Shown piece by piece: positions 1 to 8,852 of a DNA stretch of 64,000 bases (within the stretch, counting starts at the first letter, position 1; every line of letters starts with the position of its first letter). This DNA comes from Methylobacterium nonmethylotrophicum (GTDB lineage Bacteria; Pseudomonadota; Alphaproteobacteria; Rhizobiales; Beijerinckiaceae): contig NZ_SRLB01000002.1 of assembly GCF_004745635.1 (NCBI RefSeq), forward strand, positions 248,001-312,000, read 5' to 3'. The notes beneath the pieces were generated by a model. The model saw only the letters and a list, made by a program, of their open reading frames with translations, searched no databases and was not told the origin of the DNA. The translations under genes and the position numbers were made by a program.

Positions 1-2246
1 CTCTCGGCCGCGACGATCCCGGGGCGCAGGCCCTGTGGGCGCTGCACCGGCGCCGGGCGGCCGCCACGGTGGCGCGCCTGAAAGTGTCCGGCCCGCGGCC
101 CGGGATGACCCGGCGCGACCCCTTCGCGCTGCGCGCCGGCGCGATCCTGGCCGCGGTGGCCGGCGCCTTCGTGGCCGGGCCGGAAGCGGGCGACCGGCTG
201 CGCGCCGCCTTCGACTGGCGCGGGCCGCCGGCGGCGGCACCCGCGTTCCGGGTCGACGGCTGGATCGACCCGCCGCTCTACACCCGGATGCCGCCCCTGA
301 TCGTCACCCTGGCGGAGGCCGGTCAGCGCCTGCGCGCCCCGGTGAACGCGACCCTGGTGGTGCGCATCGCCGGCGCCTCCGACGCGACGGTGACGCCGGG
401 GGCCGGCCTGAAGGCCCTGCCGGCCACCACGCCGGCCAGGCCCGACCTGCGCGAGGAGCGCTTCACGCTGACCGGCGGCACCGCCGAGGTCGCGGTGCAG
501 ACGGGCTTCGCCAGCACCCACCGCCTCACCGTCGAGACCATCCCCGACCGCCCGCCGGAGATCGCCTTCGCGGGCGCTCCTGAGACCAACGGGCGCGGGA
601 CCTTCACCCTCGCCTACCGGGCCAAGGACGATTACGGCCTCGCCTCGGCGGAAGGCCTCGTCGAGCCGCAGGCGAAGGGCCGCAGCCTGGTGCCGCCGCC
701 CCGCCTGACCCTCTCGCTGCCGACCGACCCGCAGGGCAACACCGACACCCGCACGCTCATCGACCTCACCGACAACCCCTGGGCCGGCGCCAAGGTGCTG
801 CTGACCCTGGTGGCCAGGGACGAGGCGGGCCAGGAGGGACGCTCCGCCCCCCTCGCCTTCACGCTGCCGGGCCGCTTCTTCACCAAGCCCCTGGCGCGGT
901 CGCTGGCCGAGGAGCGCCGCCGCCTCGTCCTCGATCCGGACGGGAGCCGGGCCCGTGTCGAGACCTCCCTCGATGCGCTCCTGATCGCGCCCGAGCGCTT
1001 CACGCCGCAATGGGGCGTCTTCCTCGGCCTCAAGGAAGCGGCGCGGCGCCTGCGGGCGGCCAGGACCGACGAGGCCCTGACCGAGGTCGCGGACCTCCTC
1101 TGGACCATGGCGCTGCAGATCGAGGAGGGCGACCTCTCGGACGCCGAGAAGGCCCTGCGCGCCGCCCAGGACCGGCTGAAGGACGCGCTCGACCGCGGCG
1201 CCTCCGATCAGGAGATCGCCAAGCTCACCGACGAGCTGCGCCAGGCGATGGACCGCTTCCTGAAGGAGTTCGCCCAGCGCCAGCAGCAGAACCCGCCGAA
1301 TCCCGGGCAGCAGAACCAGCAGGCCGACCGCACGGTGACGCCGGACGACCTCTCGAAGATGCTCGACCAGATGCAGGAGGCGATGAAGCGCGGCGACGTG
1401 GCCGAGGCCCAGCGCCTGCTCGATCAGCTTCGCGGCATCCTGGAGAACCTGCAGACCGCCCAGCCGAACTCGCGCATGTCGGACCCCACCGCCCGCGAGA
1501 TGAACCGCCAGATGCAGGATCTCGAGGCGATGGCGCGCGAGCAGCAGGGCCTGCGCGACGAGACCTTCCGGCAGGGTCAGGAGCGCCGCTTCGGCAATCG
1601 CGGCCAGCCGCAGCAGGGCCAGCAGGGGCAGCGTCAGCCGGGCCAGCGCGGCCAGCAGGGACAGCGCGGGGGCGAGCCCCAGGGACAGGACGGCCAGCAG
1701 CCCGGCCAGCGCGGCCAGCAGGGCGGTCAGCCGGGGGGCCTGGGCGACCGCCAGCAGGCCCTGCGCCAGCGCCTGGAGGACCTGCAGCGGCGGATGAAGG
1801 AGCTCGGCATGCAGGGCGAGCAGGGCCTCTCCGACGCCGAGCAGGCGATGCGCGAGGCCGAGAACGCCCTCGGCCAGGGCCAGGACGGCTCCGCCGTGGA
1901 CGCGCAGGGCCGCGCCCTCGAAGGGCTGCAGCGCGGCGCGCAGGGCATGGCCCAGCAGATGCAGCAGATGGGCCAGGACGGCGAGGGCCAGCAGGCCGCC
2001 GACGGGCAGCAGGGCCAGGGCAACCCCAACCAGCCCGGCCGCCAGGGCGCCCGCGACAACGACCCCCTCGGCCGCCCGACCCGCAGCCGCGACTTCTCCG
2101 ACGGCCGCGTCCGCGTGCCGACCGCCGAGGAATCCGGCGTCGAGCGGGCCCGGCGCATCCTGGAGGAACTGCGGCGCAAGCTCGGCGACCCGAGCCGCCC
2201 GGCGGAGGAACTCGACTACTTCGAGCGCCTGCTGCGGCGGAACTGA
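1..2246 (+). CDS. DUF4175 / TIGR02302 family membrane protein, 5'-truncated by the window edge
   Basis: The frame is open from base 3 without a stop, and the residues before the first possible internal start (GTG at 69) read as normal protein, so the gene begins upstream of the window. Near the visible N-terminus is a hydrophobic segment (bases about 119-187) that would be the last membrane helix. A large periplasmic-type domain follows, then a predicted helical region. Bases about 1570-2060 encode a low-complexity Gln/Gly/Arg-rich stretch with many QGQ and GQRG repeats, and the C-terminus is a charged helix. This layout matches the alphaproteobacterial TIGR02302/DUF4175 family, whose molecular function is unknown. 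It ends 102 bases from a convergent porin-type gene, with a hairpin between them. The family call is recognition by eye. Confidence 0.85.
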   Translation, partial: LGRDDPGAQALWALHRRRAAATVARLKVSGPRPGMTRRDPFALRAGAILAAVAGAFVAGPEAGDRLRAAFDWRGPPAAAPAFRVDGWIDPPLYTRMPPLIVTLAEAGQRLRAPVNATLVVRIAGASDATVTPGAGLKALPATTPARPDLREERFTLTGGTAEVAVQTGFASTHRLTVETIPDRPPEIAFAGAPETNGRGTFTLAYRAKDDYGLASAEGLVEPQAKGRSLVPPPRLTLSLPTDPQGNTDTRTLIDLTDNPWAGAKVLLTLVARDEAGQEGRSAPLAFTLPGRFFTKPLARSLAEERRRLVLDPDGSRARVETSLDALLIAPERFTPQWGVFLGLKEAARRLRAARTDEALTEVADLLWTMALQIEEGDLSDAEKALRAAQDRLKDALDRGASDQEIAKLTDELRQAMDRFLKEFAQRQQQNPPNPGQQNQQADRTVTPDDLSKMLDQMQEAMKRGDVAEAQRLLDQLRGILENLQTAQPNSRMSDPTAREMNRQMQDLEAMAREQQGLRDETFRQGQERRFGNRGQPQQGQQGQRQPGQRGQQGQRGGEPQGQDGQQPGQRGQQGGQPGGLGDRQQALRQRLEDLQRRMKELGMQGEQGLSDAEQAMREAENALGQGQDGSAVDAQGRALEGLQRGAQGMAQQMQQMGQDGEGQQAADGQQGQGNPNQPGRQGARDNDPLGRPTRSRDFSDGRVRVPTAEESGVERARRILEELRRKLGDPSRPAEELDYFERLLRRN

Positions 2247-2265
2247 TCCGGGCCATCAAAGACGA

Positions 2266-2293
2266 ACGGCGCGATCCGCCGGGATCGCGCCGT
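2266..2293. terminator. Perfect 12-bp hairpin between convergent genes
   Basis: Bases 2266-2277 pair perfectly with 2282-2293 around a 4-base loop. The hairpin starts 20 bases after the DUF4175 stop and lies 55 bases from the end of the convergent outer-membrane gene, so it could terminate transcription from both sides. No clear T-run follows on either strand, which is common in high-G+C alphaproteobacteria. Confidence 0.55.
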
Positions 2294-2348
2294 GACCGAA
2301 CTGTCCGCTGAGGCGGAGCCCGGCCGCTGCCGCGCTCCTCCTTCGCGG

Positions 2349-3104
2349 TCAGTTGAACAGGTTGAAGTGGTAGTTGATGCCGATCTTCAGCTGGTGGACG
2401 TCGAGGCCGGTGCGCACGCCGAACTGGGTGCCGAAGGCCCGGAAGCGGATGTCGCGCGCGAAGTCGGCGTAGAGGTACTCGCCCTTCACCGAGAGGTTCG
2501 GGGTGATCAAGTATTCGAGGCCGGCGCCGACGGTGTAGCCGTCGACCGGGATCGTGGTGTTGAACGGCGTCGTTGGGATCCGGCCCGGCGCCGCGACGGT
2601 GCCGCGCGCGCCGATCTCGGTGAAGGCCCAGCCGCCGGTGACGTAGGCGAGGAGCGGGCCCCAGGCATAGCCGACGCGTCCCCGGACGGTCACGAAGTAG
2701 GTGTCGGTCTTCATGCCGCCGATGGCGGTCTGGGTGGCGCCCGCCGAGACGCGGTACGCTCTGTGGAGGTCCGAGTAGCCGGCATCGGCCTCGACGCCGA
2801 CCACGAAGCCGTCATTGGGCGTGAACTGGTAATTGTAGCCGACGGTGCCGCCCGCCTCGAAGCCGGCGGCCGAGACCTCGGCCCGCGACGGCGGTAGCGC
2901 GGCCGGGCGCGGGGCGGTCGTCGCGACGCGGAAATCGCCGCCGACGGCGCCGCCCGCGTTCACGCCGGCGTAGAAGCCCGTCCAGGTGAAGGCCGGCGGG
3001 GCAGCGATGACCGGCGGCGGCGCGGCGCGGCGCGGCAGGTCTGCGGCCTGGGCGCCGCCCATCAGCGCGAACAGGCTGGCGGCCGCGAGCAGGGTGGACT
3101 TCAC
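2349..3104 (-). CDS. Omp25/RopB-type outer membrane beta-barrel protein
   Basis: A 251-residue protein if started at the GTG at 3104, which has a GGGGG ribosome-binding site about 8 bases upstream and is followed at once by a textbook signal peptide (KSTLLAAASLFALMGGAQA, cleavage before ADLP). The mature start, a proline-rich linker then WTGFYAGVNAGG, is the signature of the small alphaproteobacterial outer-membrane barrels (Omp25/Omp31/heme-binding porin-like, PF13505). The rest alternates polar and aromatic residues as expected for about eight strands and ends in YHFNLFN. These proteins stabilise the envelope or act as small pores; the substrate cannot be read from sequence. An upstream extension to 3242 is open but lacks porin-like sequence. 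The gene is monocistronic, with its promoter in the A/T-richer gap upstream. Confidence 0.85.
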   Translation of the reverse strand: MKSTLLAAASLFALMGGAQAADLPRRAAPPPVIAAPPAFTWTGFYAGVNAGGAVGGDFRVATTAPRPAALPPSRAEVSAAGFEAGGTVGYNYQFTPNDGFVVGVEADAGYSDLHRAYRVSAGATQTAIGGMKTDTYFVTVRGRVGYAWGPLLAYVTGGWAFTEIGARGTVAAPGRIPTTPFNTTIPVDGYTVGAGLEYLITPNLSVKGEYLYADFARDIRFRAFGTQFGVRTGLDVHQLKIGINYHFNLFN

Positions 3105-3485
3105 GTGACTGACCCCCAAAGATGTCCTCGTCTGGCCCCGGCAGCACAGCAGCCAGGTCTCGAACAAGAGTTCGTTCCGGACCCGCTCCGAAACTCGCCC
3201 GATGCACGAGGGCTCAGATCGGGAGCCGTCCAGCCCTGGCAAACAACCACGTCGGGTCGTCCGGGTCTATTGCATTTTGGCAACACAGAAAAAGAAAATT
3301 CAACATGAGGCAATCCTCAATACCCGAACTGCCCAAAGGTCATTCGCCTTCCGTCACTTGTTTCGACTGGAGGTGGCGATGATGTTGACGCGGCGGCCCT
3401 GGCCCGCGCCTGCGTCGCGGGGCCGCCTCGCCGGACGCTCCCGATACGCCCTATCAGGCCGTTCCACCTCGCGAGCCTCTCCCGG
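3105..3485. other. Divergent promoter region between the outer-membrane gene and the twin-TM gene
   Basis: About 380 bases with no credible gene; short frames here have no family signature. Bases about 3265-3330 are clearly A/T-richer than their surroundings and lie upstream of the outer-membrane gene on the minus strand, so they probably hold its promoter and a long 5' untranslated leader. No exact sigma-70 box pair could be assigned with confidence. Confidence 0.4.
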
Positions 3486-3671
3486 ATGTCCACCAACGCC
3501 ATCGTCCTCATCGCCTGCCTCGCCGTCGCCGCGGTGCTGCTCGTCGGCCTCGGCAACATGCTGCGCGGCGGCAGCGCCAACCTCTCGCAGCGCCTGATGC
3601 GGCTGCGGGTGCTGCTCCAGTTCATCGCCATCGTGGTCATCATGGGAGTGCTGTGGTGGCGCGGCGCGTGA
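3486..3671 (+). CDS. Twin transmembrane (HIG1-like) small membrane protein
   Basis: A 61-residue protein with two hydrophobic helices (about residues 5-24 and 40-57) separated by a short polar, Arg-containing hairpin (LRGGSANLSQRLMRLR). A small twin-helix protein of this type is regularly found directly upstream of PduO-type adenosyltransferase and etfBA in Rhizobiales, and that neighbourhood is present here (a PagL-like gene intervenes). It resembles HIG1-domain proteins, whose mitochondrial members associate with respiratory supercomplexes; a respiratory role here is only inference. The ATG is the only start that gives a complete first helix. Confidence 0.75.
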   Translation: MSTNAIVLIACLAVAAVLLVGLGNMLRGGSANLSQRLMRLRVLLQFIAIVVIMGVLWWRGA

Positions 3672-3807
3672 CCTAGCGGCACTGTGGCGGGGTCGCCGCA
3701 CGGGGTGGAAAACCGGATCGGGACGGATTGCGAGGCGAGACGGGACGCGTGCCGGTTGTCTAGGGTGCCGGGCGTCCCAGCAACGGGGCGGTGGACCGTT
3801 CAGACAG

Positions 3808-4401
3808 ATGCGCGTATCCCTTCCGAGCCTCGCCGCGGCGATCGTCATGGCGGCCGCTCCGGCCGCTCAGGCCGCCGATCCCTCGGCCCTGGTCCCCTCC
3901 TACCGGCCGCCGGTCCAGCCGCTGAGCATCGTCTCGGAGTTCCGCATCGGCGGCTCCGCCCAGGATCCGGGCAGCAACGAGAAGAACACGAGCAACATCA
4001 ACGGCGAATTGCTGTTCGCCAAGCCGGTGACCGGCCTCGACCGGTTCTGGGCCGCCTTCGTGCCGCGCCCGACGGTCGGCGGCAGCTACAACGTCGACGG
4101 CCGCACCAGCTACGCCTATCTCGGCGCGACCTGGACCATCGACATCACCGACCGGATCTTCGTCGAAGGGTTCTTCGGCGCCGGCTTCCACGACGGCTAT
4201 ACAGGGCCGAAGCTCTACGTGCCGCGAATCTACAATTCGCTCGGCTGCTCGCCGCTGTTCCGCGAGGCCGCGGCCATCGGCTTCCGCCTCAACGAGCACT
4301 GGAGCGTGATGGCGACGATCGAGCACATGTCGAATGCCGGCCTGTGCGTCGAGAACCGCGGCCTGACCAATTACGGCGGCAAGATCTCCTATACTTTCTG
4401 A
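3808..4401 (+). CDS. Acyloxyacyl hydrolase, PagL-like lipid A deacylase
   Basis: A 197-residue protein with an N-terminal signal peptide (residues 1-22, cleavage after AQAA) and a beta-barrel-like body ending in SYTF, as expected for an integral outer-membrane enzyme. The C-terminal motif EHMSNAGL has the His and Ser (H173, S175) of the PagL His-Ser-Glu active site. The position 12 residues after the Ser, which is Glu in the Pseudomonas enzyme, is Thr here; Glu181 lies earlier and might substitute. PagL enzymes remove the 3-O-linked acyl chain from lipid A in the outer leaflet. The neighbours (adenosyltransferase, twin-TM protein) are not functionally related. The family assignment is good, but activity is less certain because of the Glu position. 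Confidence 0.75.
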   Translation: MRVSLPSLAAAIVMAAAPAAQAADPSALVPSYRPPVQPLSIVSEFRIGGSAQDPGSNEKNTSNINGELLFAKPVTGLDRFWAAFVPRPTVGGSYNVDGRTSYAYLGATWTIDITDRIFVEGFFGAGFHDGYTGPKLYVPRIYNSLGCSPLFREAAAIGFRLNEHWSVMATIEHMSNAGLCVENRGLTNYGGKISYTF

Positions 4402-4509
4402 CGACCGCCGAATCTCGGCAGGGGCCGGCGGTTCCGGTATAGGGTCGCGGGGCCCCGCTGCCGTTCCGGGAGCGGCCCGCGCGGGCCCGTCGTCAGAGGG
4501 AGAAAGCCC

Positions 4510-5085
4510 GTGGTTGTGCTCAACCGCATCTATACCCGCACCGGCGATTCCGGCACGACGGCGCTCGCCAGCGGCGAGCGCCGCTCGAAGGCGGATCTGC
4601 GCGTCGAGACCTACGGCACGGTCGACGAGACCAATGCCTGCCTGGGACTGGCCCGCCTGCATACCACGGGCGAGCTCGACGCGATGCTGGGGCGGATGCA
4701 GAACGACCTGTTCGATCTCGGAGCCGACCTCGCCACCCCGGAGACCGGCGAGCCCCTCGCCTACGAGCCGCTGCGGGTCGTGGCCGCACAGGTCGAGCGG
4801 GTCGAGCGCGAGATCGACGCGCTCAATGCCGGCCTCTCGCCGTTGCGCTCCTTCGTGCTGCCGGGCGGCTCGGCCGCGGCGGCGGCCCTGCACCTCGCCC
4901 GCACGGTCTGCCGGCGGGCCGAGCGCCTGGCCGTGGCGCTCGCGGGGACGCCCGGCGAGACCGTCTCGCCGGTGGCGATCCAGTACCTCAACCGCCTGTC
5001 CGACTTCCTGTTCGTCGCCGCCCGGGTCGCCAATGACGGCGGTGCCGCGGACGTGCTGTGGGTGCCGGGCAAGACCCGCACCTGA
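4510..5085 (+). CDS. pduO: PduO-type cob(I)alamin adenosyltransferase
   Basis: A 191-residue protein that transfers the adenosyl group of ATP to cob(I)alamin, making adenosylcobalamin for enzymes such as methylmalonyl-CoA mutase. The ATP-binding N-terminal motif TRTGDSGTT (about residues 9-17) and the helix motif RVETYGTVDETNA (about 34-46) are both clear. The C-terminal helix carries YLNRLSDFLF, typical of the trimeric PduO fold. The start is GTG after GAGGGAGAAAGCCC, a good ribosome-binding site. Length and motifs match the family, and no cobalamin riboswitch was seen upstream. Its position ahead of etfBA is common in Rhizobiales. Confidence 0.92.
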   Translation: MVVLNRIYTRTGDSGTTALASGERRSKADLRVETYGTVDETNACLGLARLHTTGELDAMLGRMQNDLFDLGADLATPETGEPLAYEPLRVVAAQVERVEREIDALNAGLSPLRSFVLPGGSAAAAALHLARTVCRRAERLAVALAGTPGETVSPVAIQYLNRLSDFLFVAARVANDGGAADVLWVPGKTRT

Positions 5086-5250
5086 CCCCCCGTTACCGGA
5101 CGGGGCGCGCGGCCCGGAGGCCCGCGTTGACAATTCGGAAAATCGGCCGTTACGGTCCGCGCCACCTTGCTCCATCAGGGATGATCGCGGGCCGGCCGAG
5201 GGAGGGCGCGGCCGCGATCGTCCCTTCGTCTCCTGAAGGATGCGACGATC

Positions 5251-6000
5251 ATGAAGGTCCTGGTGCCCGTCAAGCGGGTGGTCGACTACAACGTCAAGAT
5301 CCGGGTCAAGCCGGACGGCTCCGGCGTCGAGCTCGCCAACGTCAAGATGTCGATGAATCCCTTCGACGAGATCGCCGTCGAGGAGGCGATCCGCCTCAAG
5401 GAGAAGGGCAAGGTCACGGAGATCGTCGCGGTCTCGATCGGCCCGCAGCAGGCCCAGGAGACGATCCGCACCGCGCTCGCCATGGGCGCCGACCGCGGCA
5501 TCCTGGTCAAGACCGACGCCGCCGTCGAGCCGCTCGCCGTCGCCAAGCTCCTCAAGGCCTTGGTGGAGAAGGAGAGCCCGGACCTCGTGATCCTGGGCAA
5601 GCAGGCGATCGACGACGATTCGAACCAGACCGGCCAGATGCTCGCCGCCCTGCTGGGCTGGCCGCAGGGCACCTTCGCGTTCAAGCTCGAGATCGGGGAC
5701 GGCAGCCTCGACGTGGTGCGCGAGATCGACGGCGGCCTCCAGACCCTGAATCTCAGGCTGCCGGCGATCGTCACCACGGACCTGCGCCTCAACGAGCCGC
5801 GCTACGCGTCACTGCCCAACATCATGAAGGCGAAGAAGAAGCCCCTCGACACGGTCGAACCGGAGGCCCTCGGGGTCGACGTGAGCCCGCGCCTGAAGGT
5901 GCTCAAGACCGTCGAGCCGGGCGGCCGCAAGGCCGGCGTCAAGGTCGCCAGCGCCGCCGAGCTCGTCAACAAGCTGAAGGTCGAGGCCGGCGTCCTCTGA
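5251..6000 (+). CDS. etfB: Electron transfer flavoprotein subunit beta
   Basis: A 249-residue ETF beta subunit, starting [14 protein letters not shown] and containing the family core [19 protein letters not shown] (about residues 112-130) that helps bind AMP. With EtfA it forms the soluble FAD/AMP heterodimer that takes electrons from acyl-CoA and other dehydrogenases and passes them to ETF-ubiquinone oxidoreductase. It sits 40 bases upstream of etfA in the same direction, so the two are surely co-transcribed. Length is normal and there are no anomalies. Confidence 0.96.
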   Translation: MKVLVPVKRVVDYNVKIRVKPDGSGVELANVKMSMNPFDEIAVEEAIRLKEKGKVTEIVAVSIGPQQAQETIRTALAMGADRGILVKTDAAVEPLAVAKLLKALVEKESPDLVILGKQAIDDDSNQTGQMLAALLGWPQGTFAFKLEIGDGSLDVVREIDGGLQTLNLRLPAIVTTDLRLNEPRYASLPNIMKAKKKPLDTVEPEALGVDVSPRLKVLKTVEPGGRKAGVKVASAAELVNKLKVEAGVL

Positions 6001-6040
6001 GGACGCCCACGCCTCCCTCGAACGGAAGGAACGACACGCC

Positions 6041-6991
6041 ATGACCACCCTCCTGCTGGTCGAGCATGCCGGCGGCGCCGTGAAGGACGCCAGCACCAAG
6101 GCCCTTACGGCGGCCAAGCAGCTCGGCGCCCCGGTCCACGCCCTGCTGGTCGGCGCCGACGCGCAGGGCGCGGCGCAGGCCGCCGCCAAGCTCGACGGGG
6201 TCGAGAAGGTGCTGGTGGCGTCCGATGCCGCCCTCGACCACCTGCTCGCCGAGCCGACCGCCGCGCTGGTGGCGGAACTCGCCGCCGCCTACGACACCGT
6301 GATCGCCGCCGCCTCGACGGAGGGCAAGAACGTGCTGCCGCGCGTCGCCGCCCTCCTCGACGTCGCGCAGGTCTCGGACATCATCAAGGTGGTGGGCCCC
6401 GACACGTTCGAGCGGCCGATCTACGCCGGCAACGCGATCCAGACCGTGCAGGCGACCGATGCCAAGCGGGTGATCACGGTGCGTACCGCCGCCTTCCAGG
6501 CGACGCCGGAGGGCGGGTCGGCCGCCCCGGTCGAGGCGGCCGCCGCGGCGGCCGCCTCGGAGGCGAAGTCGTCGTTCAAGGGCGAGGAGATCGCCAAGTC
6601 CGACCGGCCGGAACTGGCCGCGGCCCGCATCATCGTGTCGGGCGGCCGCTCGCTCGGCTCGGCGGACAAGTTCAAGGAGCTGATCGAGCCGCTGGCCGAC
6701 ACCCTCGGGGCCGCCGTCGGCGCCTCGCGCGCGGCGGTGGATGCGGGCTACGCCCCGAACGACTGGCAGGTCGGCCAGACCGGCAAGGTCGTGGCGCCGG
6801 ACCTCTACGTCGCGGTCGGCATCTCGGGAGCGATCCAGCACCTCGCCGGCATGAAGGATTCGAAGGTCATCGTCGCCATCAACAAGGACGAGGAGGCGCC
6901 GATCTTCCAGGTCGCCGATTACGGCCTGGTCGGCGATCTTTTCCAGGTAGTGCCGGACCTGCAGCAGGAGATCGCGAAGGCCAAAGGCTGA
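6041..6991 (+). CDS. etfA: Electron transfer flavoprotein subunit alpha
   Basis: A 316-residue ETF alpha subunit. The N-terminal half is the Rossmann-like domain ([17 protein letters not shown]). The C-terminal half is the FAD-binding domain with the hallmark [20 protein letters not shown] segment (about residues 244-263) followed by [16 protein letters not shown]. It pairs with EtfB just upstream. An Ala-rich linker at about residues 166-182 separates the two domains. The gene is followed by strong hairpins and then by a 3-hydroxyacyl-CoA dehydrogenase, consistent with fatty-acid or polyhydroxybutyrate metabolism. Confidence 0.96.
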   Translation: MTTLLLVEHAGGAVKDASTKALTAAKQLGAPVHALLVGADAQGAAQAAAKLDGVEKVLVASDAALDHLLAEPTAALVAELAAAYDTVIAAASTEGKNVLPRVAALLDVAQVSDIIKVVGPDTFERPIYAGNAIQTVQATDAKRVITVRTAAFQATPEGGSAAPVEAAAAAAASEAKSSFKGEEIAKSDRPELAAARIIVSGGRSLGSADKFKELIEPLADTLGAAVGASRAAVDAGYAPNDWQVGQTGKVVAPDLYVAVGISGAIQHLAGMKDSKVIVAINKDEEAPIFQVADYGLVGDLFQVVPDLQQEIAKAKG

Positions 6992-7020
6992 TCGTCCGAG
7001 GGCTGATCGGGACGGCTGAC

Positions 7021-7083
7021 CGCCCGGCCCCCGCGCCGTGGATTGCGCGGGGCGGGGGCCGGGCGCCGGCGCCACGGCGCCGG
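7021..7083 (+). terminator. Two consecutive perfect hairpins after etfA
   Basis: Bases 7021-7034 pair perfectly with 7052-7065 (14 bp, G/C only). Directly after, 7066-7073 pair with 7076-7083 (8 bp, 2-base loop). They begin 29 bases after the etfA stop and precede the dehydrogenase gene by about 70 bases. No T-run follows, so they may attenuate rather than fully terminate. Confidence 0.6.
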
Positions 7084-7153
7084 AAGTCCTTCGCAGATGC
7101 GAAGGCGCGATGATATGAACGCTCGGGACGGCGGAGCGGGAAGGCGGAGTGTG

Positions 7154-8035
7154 ATGGGCATCGAGATCAAGACGGTCGGGATCATCGGGGCCGGTCAGAT
7201 GGGCAGCGGCATCGCCCATGTTTGCTCCCTGGCCGGGCTCGACGTGCGGATGAACGACCGCGACCCCGAGCGCCTGAAGAACGGCCTGGCGACCGTCAAC
7301 GGCAACCTGCTGCGCCAGGTCTCGAAGGGCGCCATCACCGACGACCAGCGCCGGAATGCGATCGAGCGGATCCTGGCGGTCGATTCGTTCGAGGAATTCG
7401 GCCCCTGCGAGCTGGTCATCGAGGCGGCGACCGAGGACGAGACCGTCAAGCGCAGCATCTTCAGCGCGCTCTGCCCGTCCTTGCGGCCCGAGACGATGGT
7501 GGCGACGAACACCTCGTCCATCTCGATCACGCGGCTCGCCGCCTCGACCGACCGGCCGGAGCGGTTCATCGGCATCCACTTCATGAACCCGGTGCCGGTG
7601 ATGCAGCTCGTCGAGCTGATCCGCGGCATCGCCACCGAGGATCCGACCTACGAATCGGCCAAGGCCTTCGTGAAGCGGCTCGGGAAGATCGTGACGGTGT
7701 CGGAGGACTTCCCGGCCTTCATCGTCAACCGCATCCTGCTGCCGATGATCAACGAGGCGATCTACACCCTCTACGAGGGCGTCGGCTCGGTCGACTCGAT
7801 CGACACCGCGATGCGGCTCGGCGCCAACCACCCGATGGGCCCGTTGCAGCTGGCCGACTTCATCGGCCTCGATACCTGCCTGTCGATCATGCAGGTGCTC
7901 TACGAGGGCCTGGCCGATTCGAAGTACCGGCCCTGCCCGCTCCTGGTAAAATACGTCGAGGCCGGCTGGCTCGGCCGCAAGACGAAGCGCGGCTTCTACG
8001 ATTACCGCGGCGCGGAGCCGGTTCCGACCCGCTGA
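7154..8035 (+). CDS. hbd: 3-hydroxybutyryl-CoA / 3-hydroxyacyl-CoA dehydrogenase
   Basis: A 293-residue NAD(P)-dependent enzyme interconverting 3-hydroxybutyryl-CoA and acetoacetyl-CoA. The N-terminal dinucleotide fold has GAGQMGSGIA. The catalytic His lies in the family signature IGIHFMNPVPVM, with the partner Glu region and NRILLPMINEA in the C-terminal dimerisation domain. The start at 7154 is chosen because the reading before it is low-complexity Arg/Gly sequence and because a GGAG lies just upstream. Length matches the short bacterial Hbd/PaaH type. Placement after etfBA suggests shared use in short-chain acyl-CoA metabolism, but the hairpins between them make strict co-transcription uncertain. 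Confidence 0.93.
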   Translation: MGIEIKTVGIIGAGQMGSGIAHVCSLAGLDVRMNDRDPERLKNGLATVNGNLLRQVSKGAITDDQRRNAIERILAVDSFEEFGPCELVIEAATEDETVKRSIFSALCPSLRPETMVATNTSSISITRLAASTDRPERFIGIHFMNPVPVMQLVELIRGIATEDPTYESAKAFVKRLGKIVTVSEDFPAFIVNRILLPMINEAIYTLYEGVGSVDSIDTAMRLGANHPMGPLQLADFIGLDTCLSIMQVLYEGLADSKYRPCPLLVKYVEAGWLGRKTKRGFYDYRGAEPVPTR

Positions 8036-8108
8036 GTAGCGTCCGTCAGCCGGGGGCGAGGGACCGCTCCCGCTCGCACGCGGTACGTCTCGAGGCGACG
8101 CGACCGGG

Positions 8109-8588
8109 TCAGCGGACCCGGATCTGGATGCGCGGCCGCCAGACCCCCAGCACCACGTTCGCCGTCGCGACCGCGAGCAGCACCCACAATGTTCCCCGTT
8201 CGGCGCCGAGCGATTCGGCCAGCGTCGCCGGGTCGAGGCGGCCGGCGAGCGCCTGCGCGCTGCGCTCGGCTTCCCGCTGCATCGGCCCCTGGACGCCCAC
8301 GAAGCCGTACTCGAACATCAGCACGCCGGTCGCGAGCTTCACCCAGGCCCAGCCGGCATTGTGGAAGGCGCGGTTGAGCGCGATGGCCAGCAGCCCGGCC
8401 ACGAGCATCAGCGCCAGGGACGGGAGGAAGATCCACGTCGCCACGGCCGCCATCGCGCCGCGGATCAATGCGTAGCCGGACAGGGACGATGGCGGGGGAA
8501 TGAGGCCCAGGAGCACGATCAGGGACGCCATCGCGCCCATCAGGCCGATCGCCCCCATCGTGTGAAGGAACTTCATCAAGCGTCGCAT
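8109..8588 (-). CDS. DUF2269-like integral membrane protein
   Basis: A 159-residue protein with four hydrophobic helices (about residues 8-28, 44-66, 80-98 and 132-150) and short polar loops. Conserved His, Asn and Trp residues are near helix ends (FLHTMGAIG; NRAFHNAGWAWVK). The pattern resembles the DUF2269 family of predicted inner-membrane proteins, whose function is unknown. It faces the dehydrogenase gene convergently. No partner gene is evident. Confidence 0.65.
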   Translation of the reverse strand: MRRLMKFLHTMGAIGLMGAMASLIVLLGLIPPPSSLSGYALIRGAMAAVATWIFLPSLALMLVAGLLAIALNRAFHNAGWAWVKLATGVLMFEYGFVGVQGPMQREAERSAQALAGRLDPATLAESLGAERGTLWVLLAVATANVVLGVWRPRIQIRVR

Positions 8589-8741
8589 CGCTACGACAAC
8601 ATCCCCCGGGCAGCGCTGGACACCCTATGGAAGGGGCCGGGCCCGACGGAATCACATTCCCGTGCGAAACCTCCCAGGGATCTCGGCCGGCCCATCGCGA
8701 TGCGGGTGCAAGGATGTCGTCCGGCGGAGAAGCCCGCTTAA

Positions 8742-8779
8742 GCGAAAGGGCCGCTCCCGGGTGGGAGACGGCCTTTCGC
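8742..8779 (-). terminator. Terminator-like hairpin downstream of the 105-residue protein gene
   Basis: GCGAAAGG (8742-8749) pairs with CCTTTCGC (8772-8779), extended by a GCCG/CGGC stretch with one bulge and closed by CTCCC/GGGAG around a 4-base loop (8754-8758 / 8763-8767). It lies 56 bases after the end of the minus-strand gene at 8835 and likely terminates it. Confidence 0.6.
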
Positions 8780-8794
8780 GGGTCCGGGGTCGAC

Positions 8795-8852
8795 CTTACC
8801 TGGCGTTGACCGAGCTTACTTGGCGTTGGTCGGCTTACTTGGCGTTGGTCGA
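8795..8852 (-). repeat. Three tandem 19-20-bp units that repeat the end of a gene
   Basis: Unit starts are 8795, 8815 and 8834 (unit of the type CTTACTTGGCGTTGGTCGG). The two right-hand units are nearly identical and the left-hand one has three changes. On the minus strand each unit encodes the last codons and TAA stop of the 8835-9152 gene; the real stop lies in the right-most unit. This looks like slipped-strand duplication of the 3' end. Confidence 0.85.
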
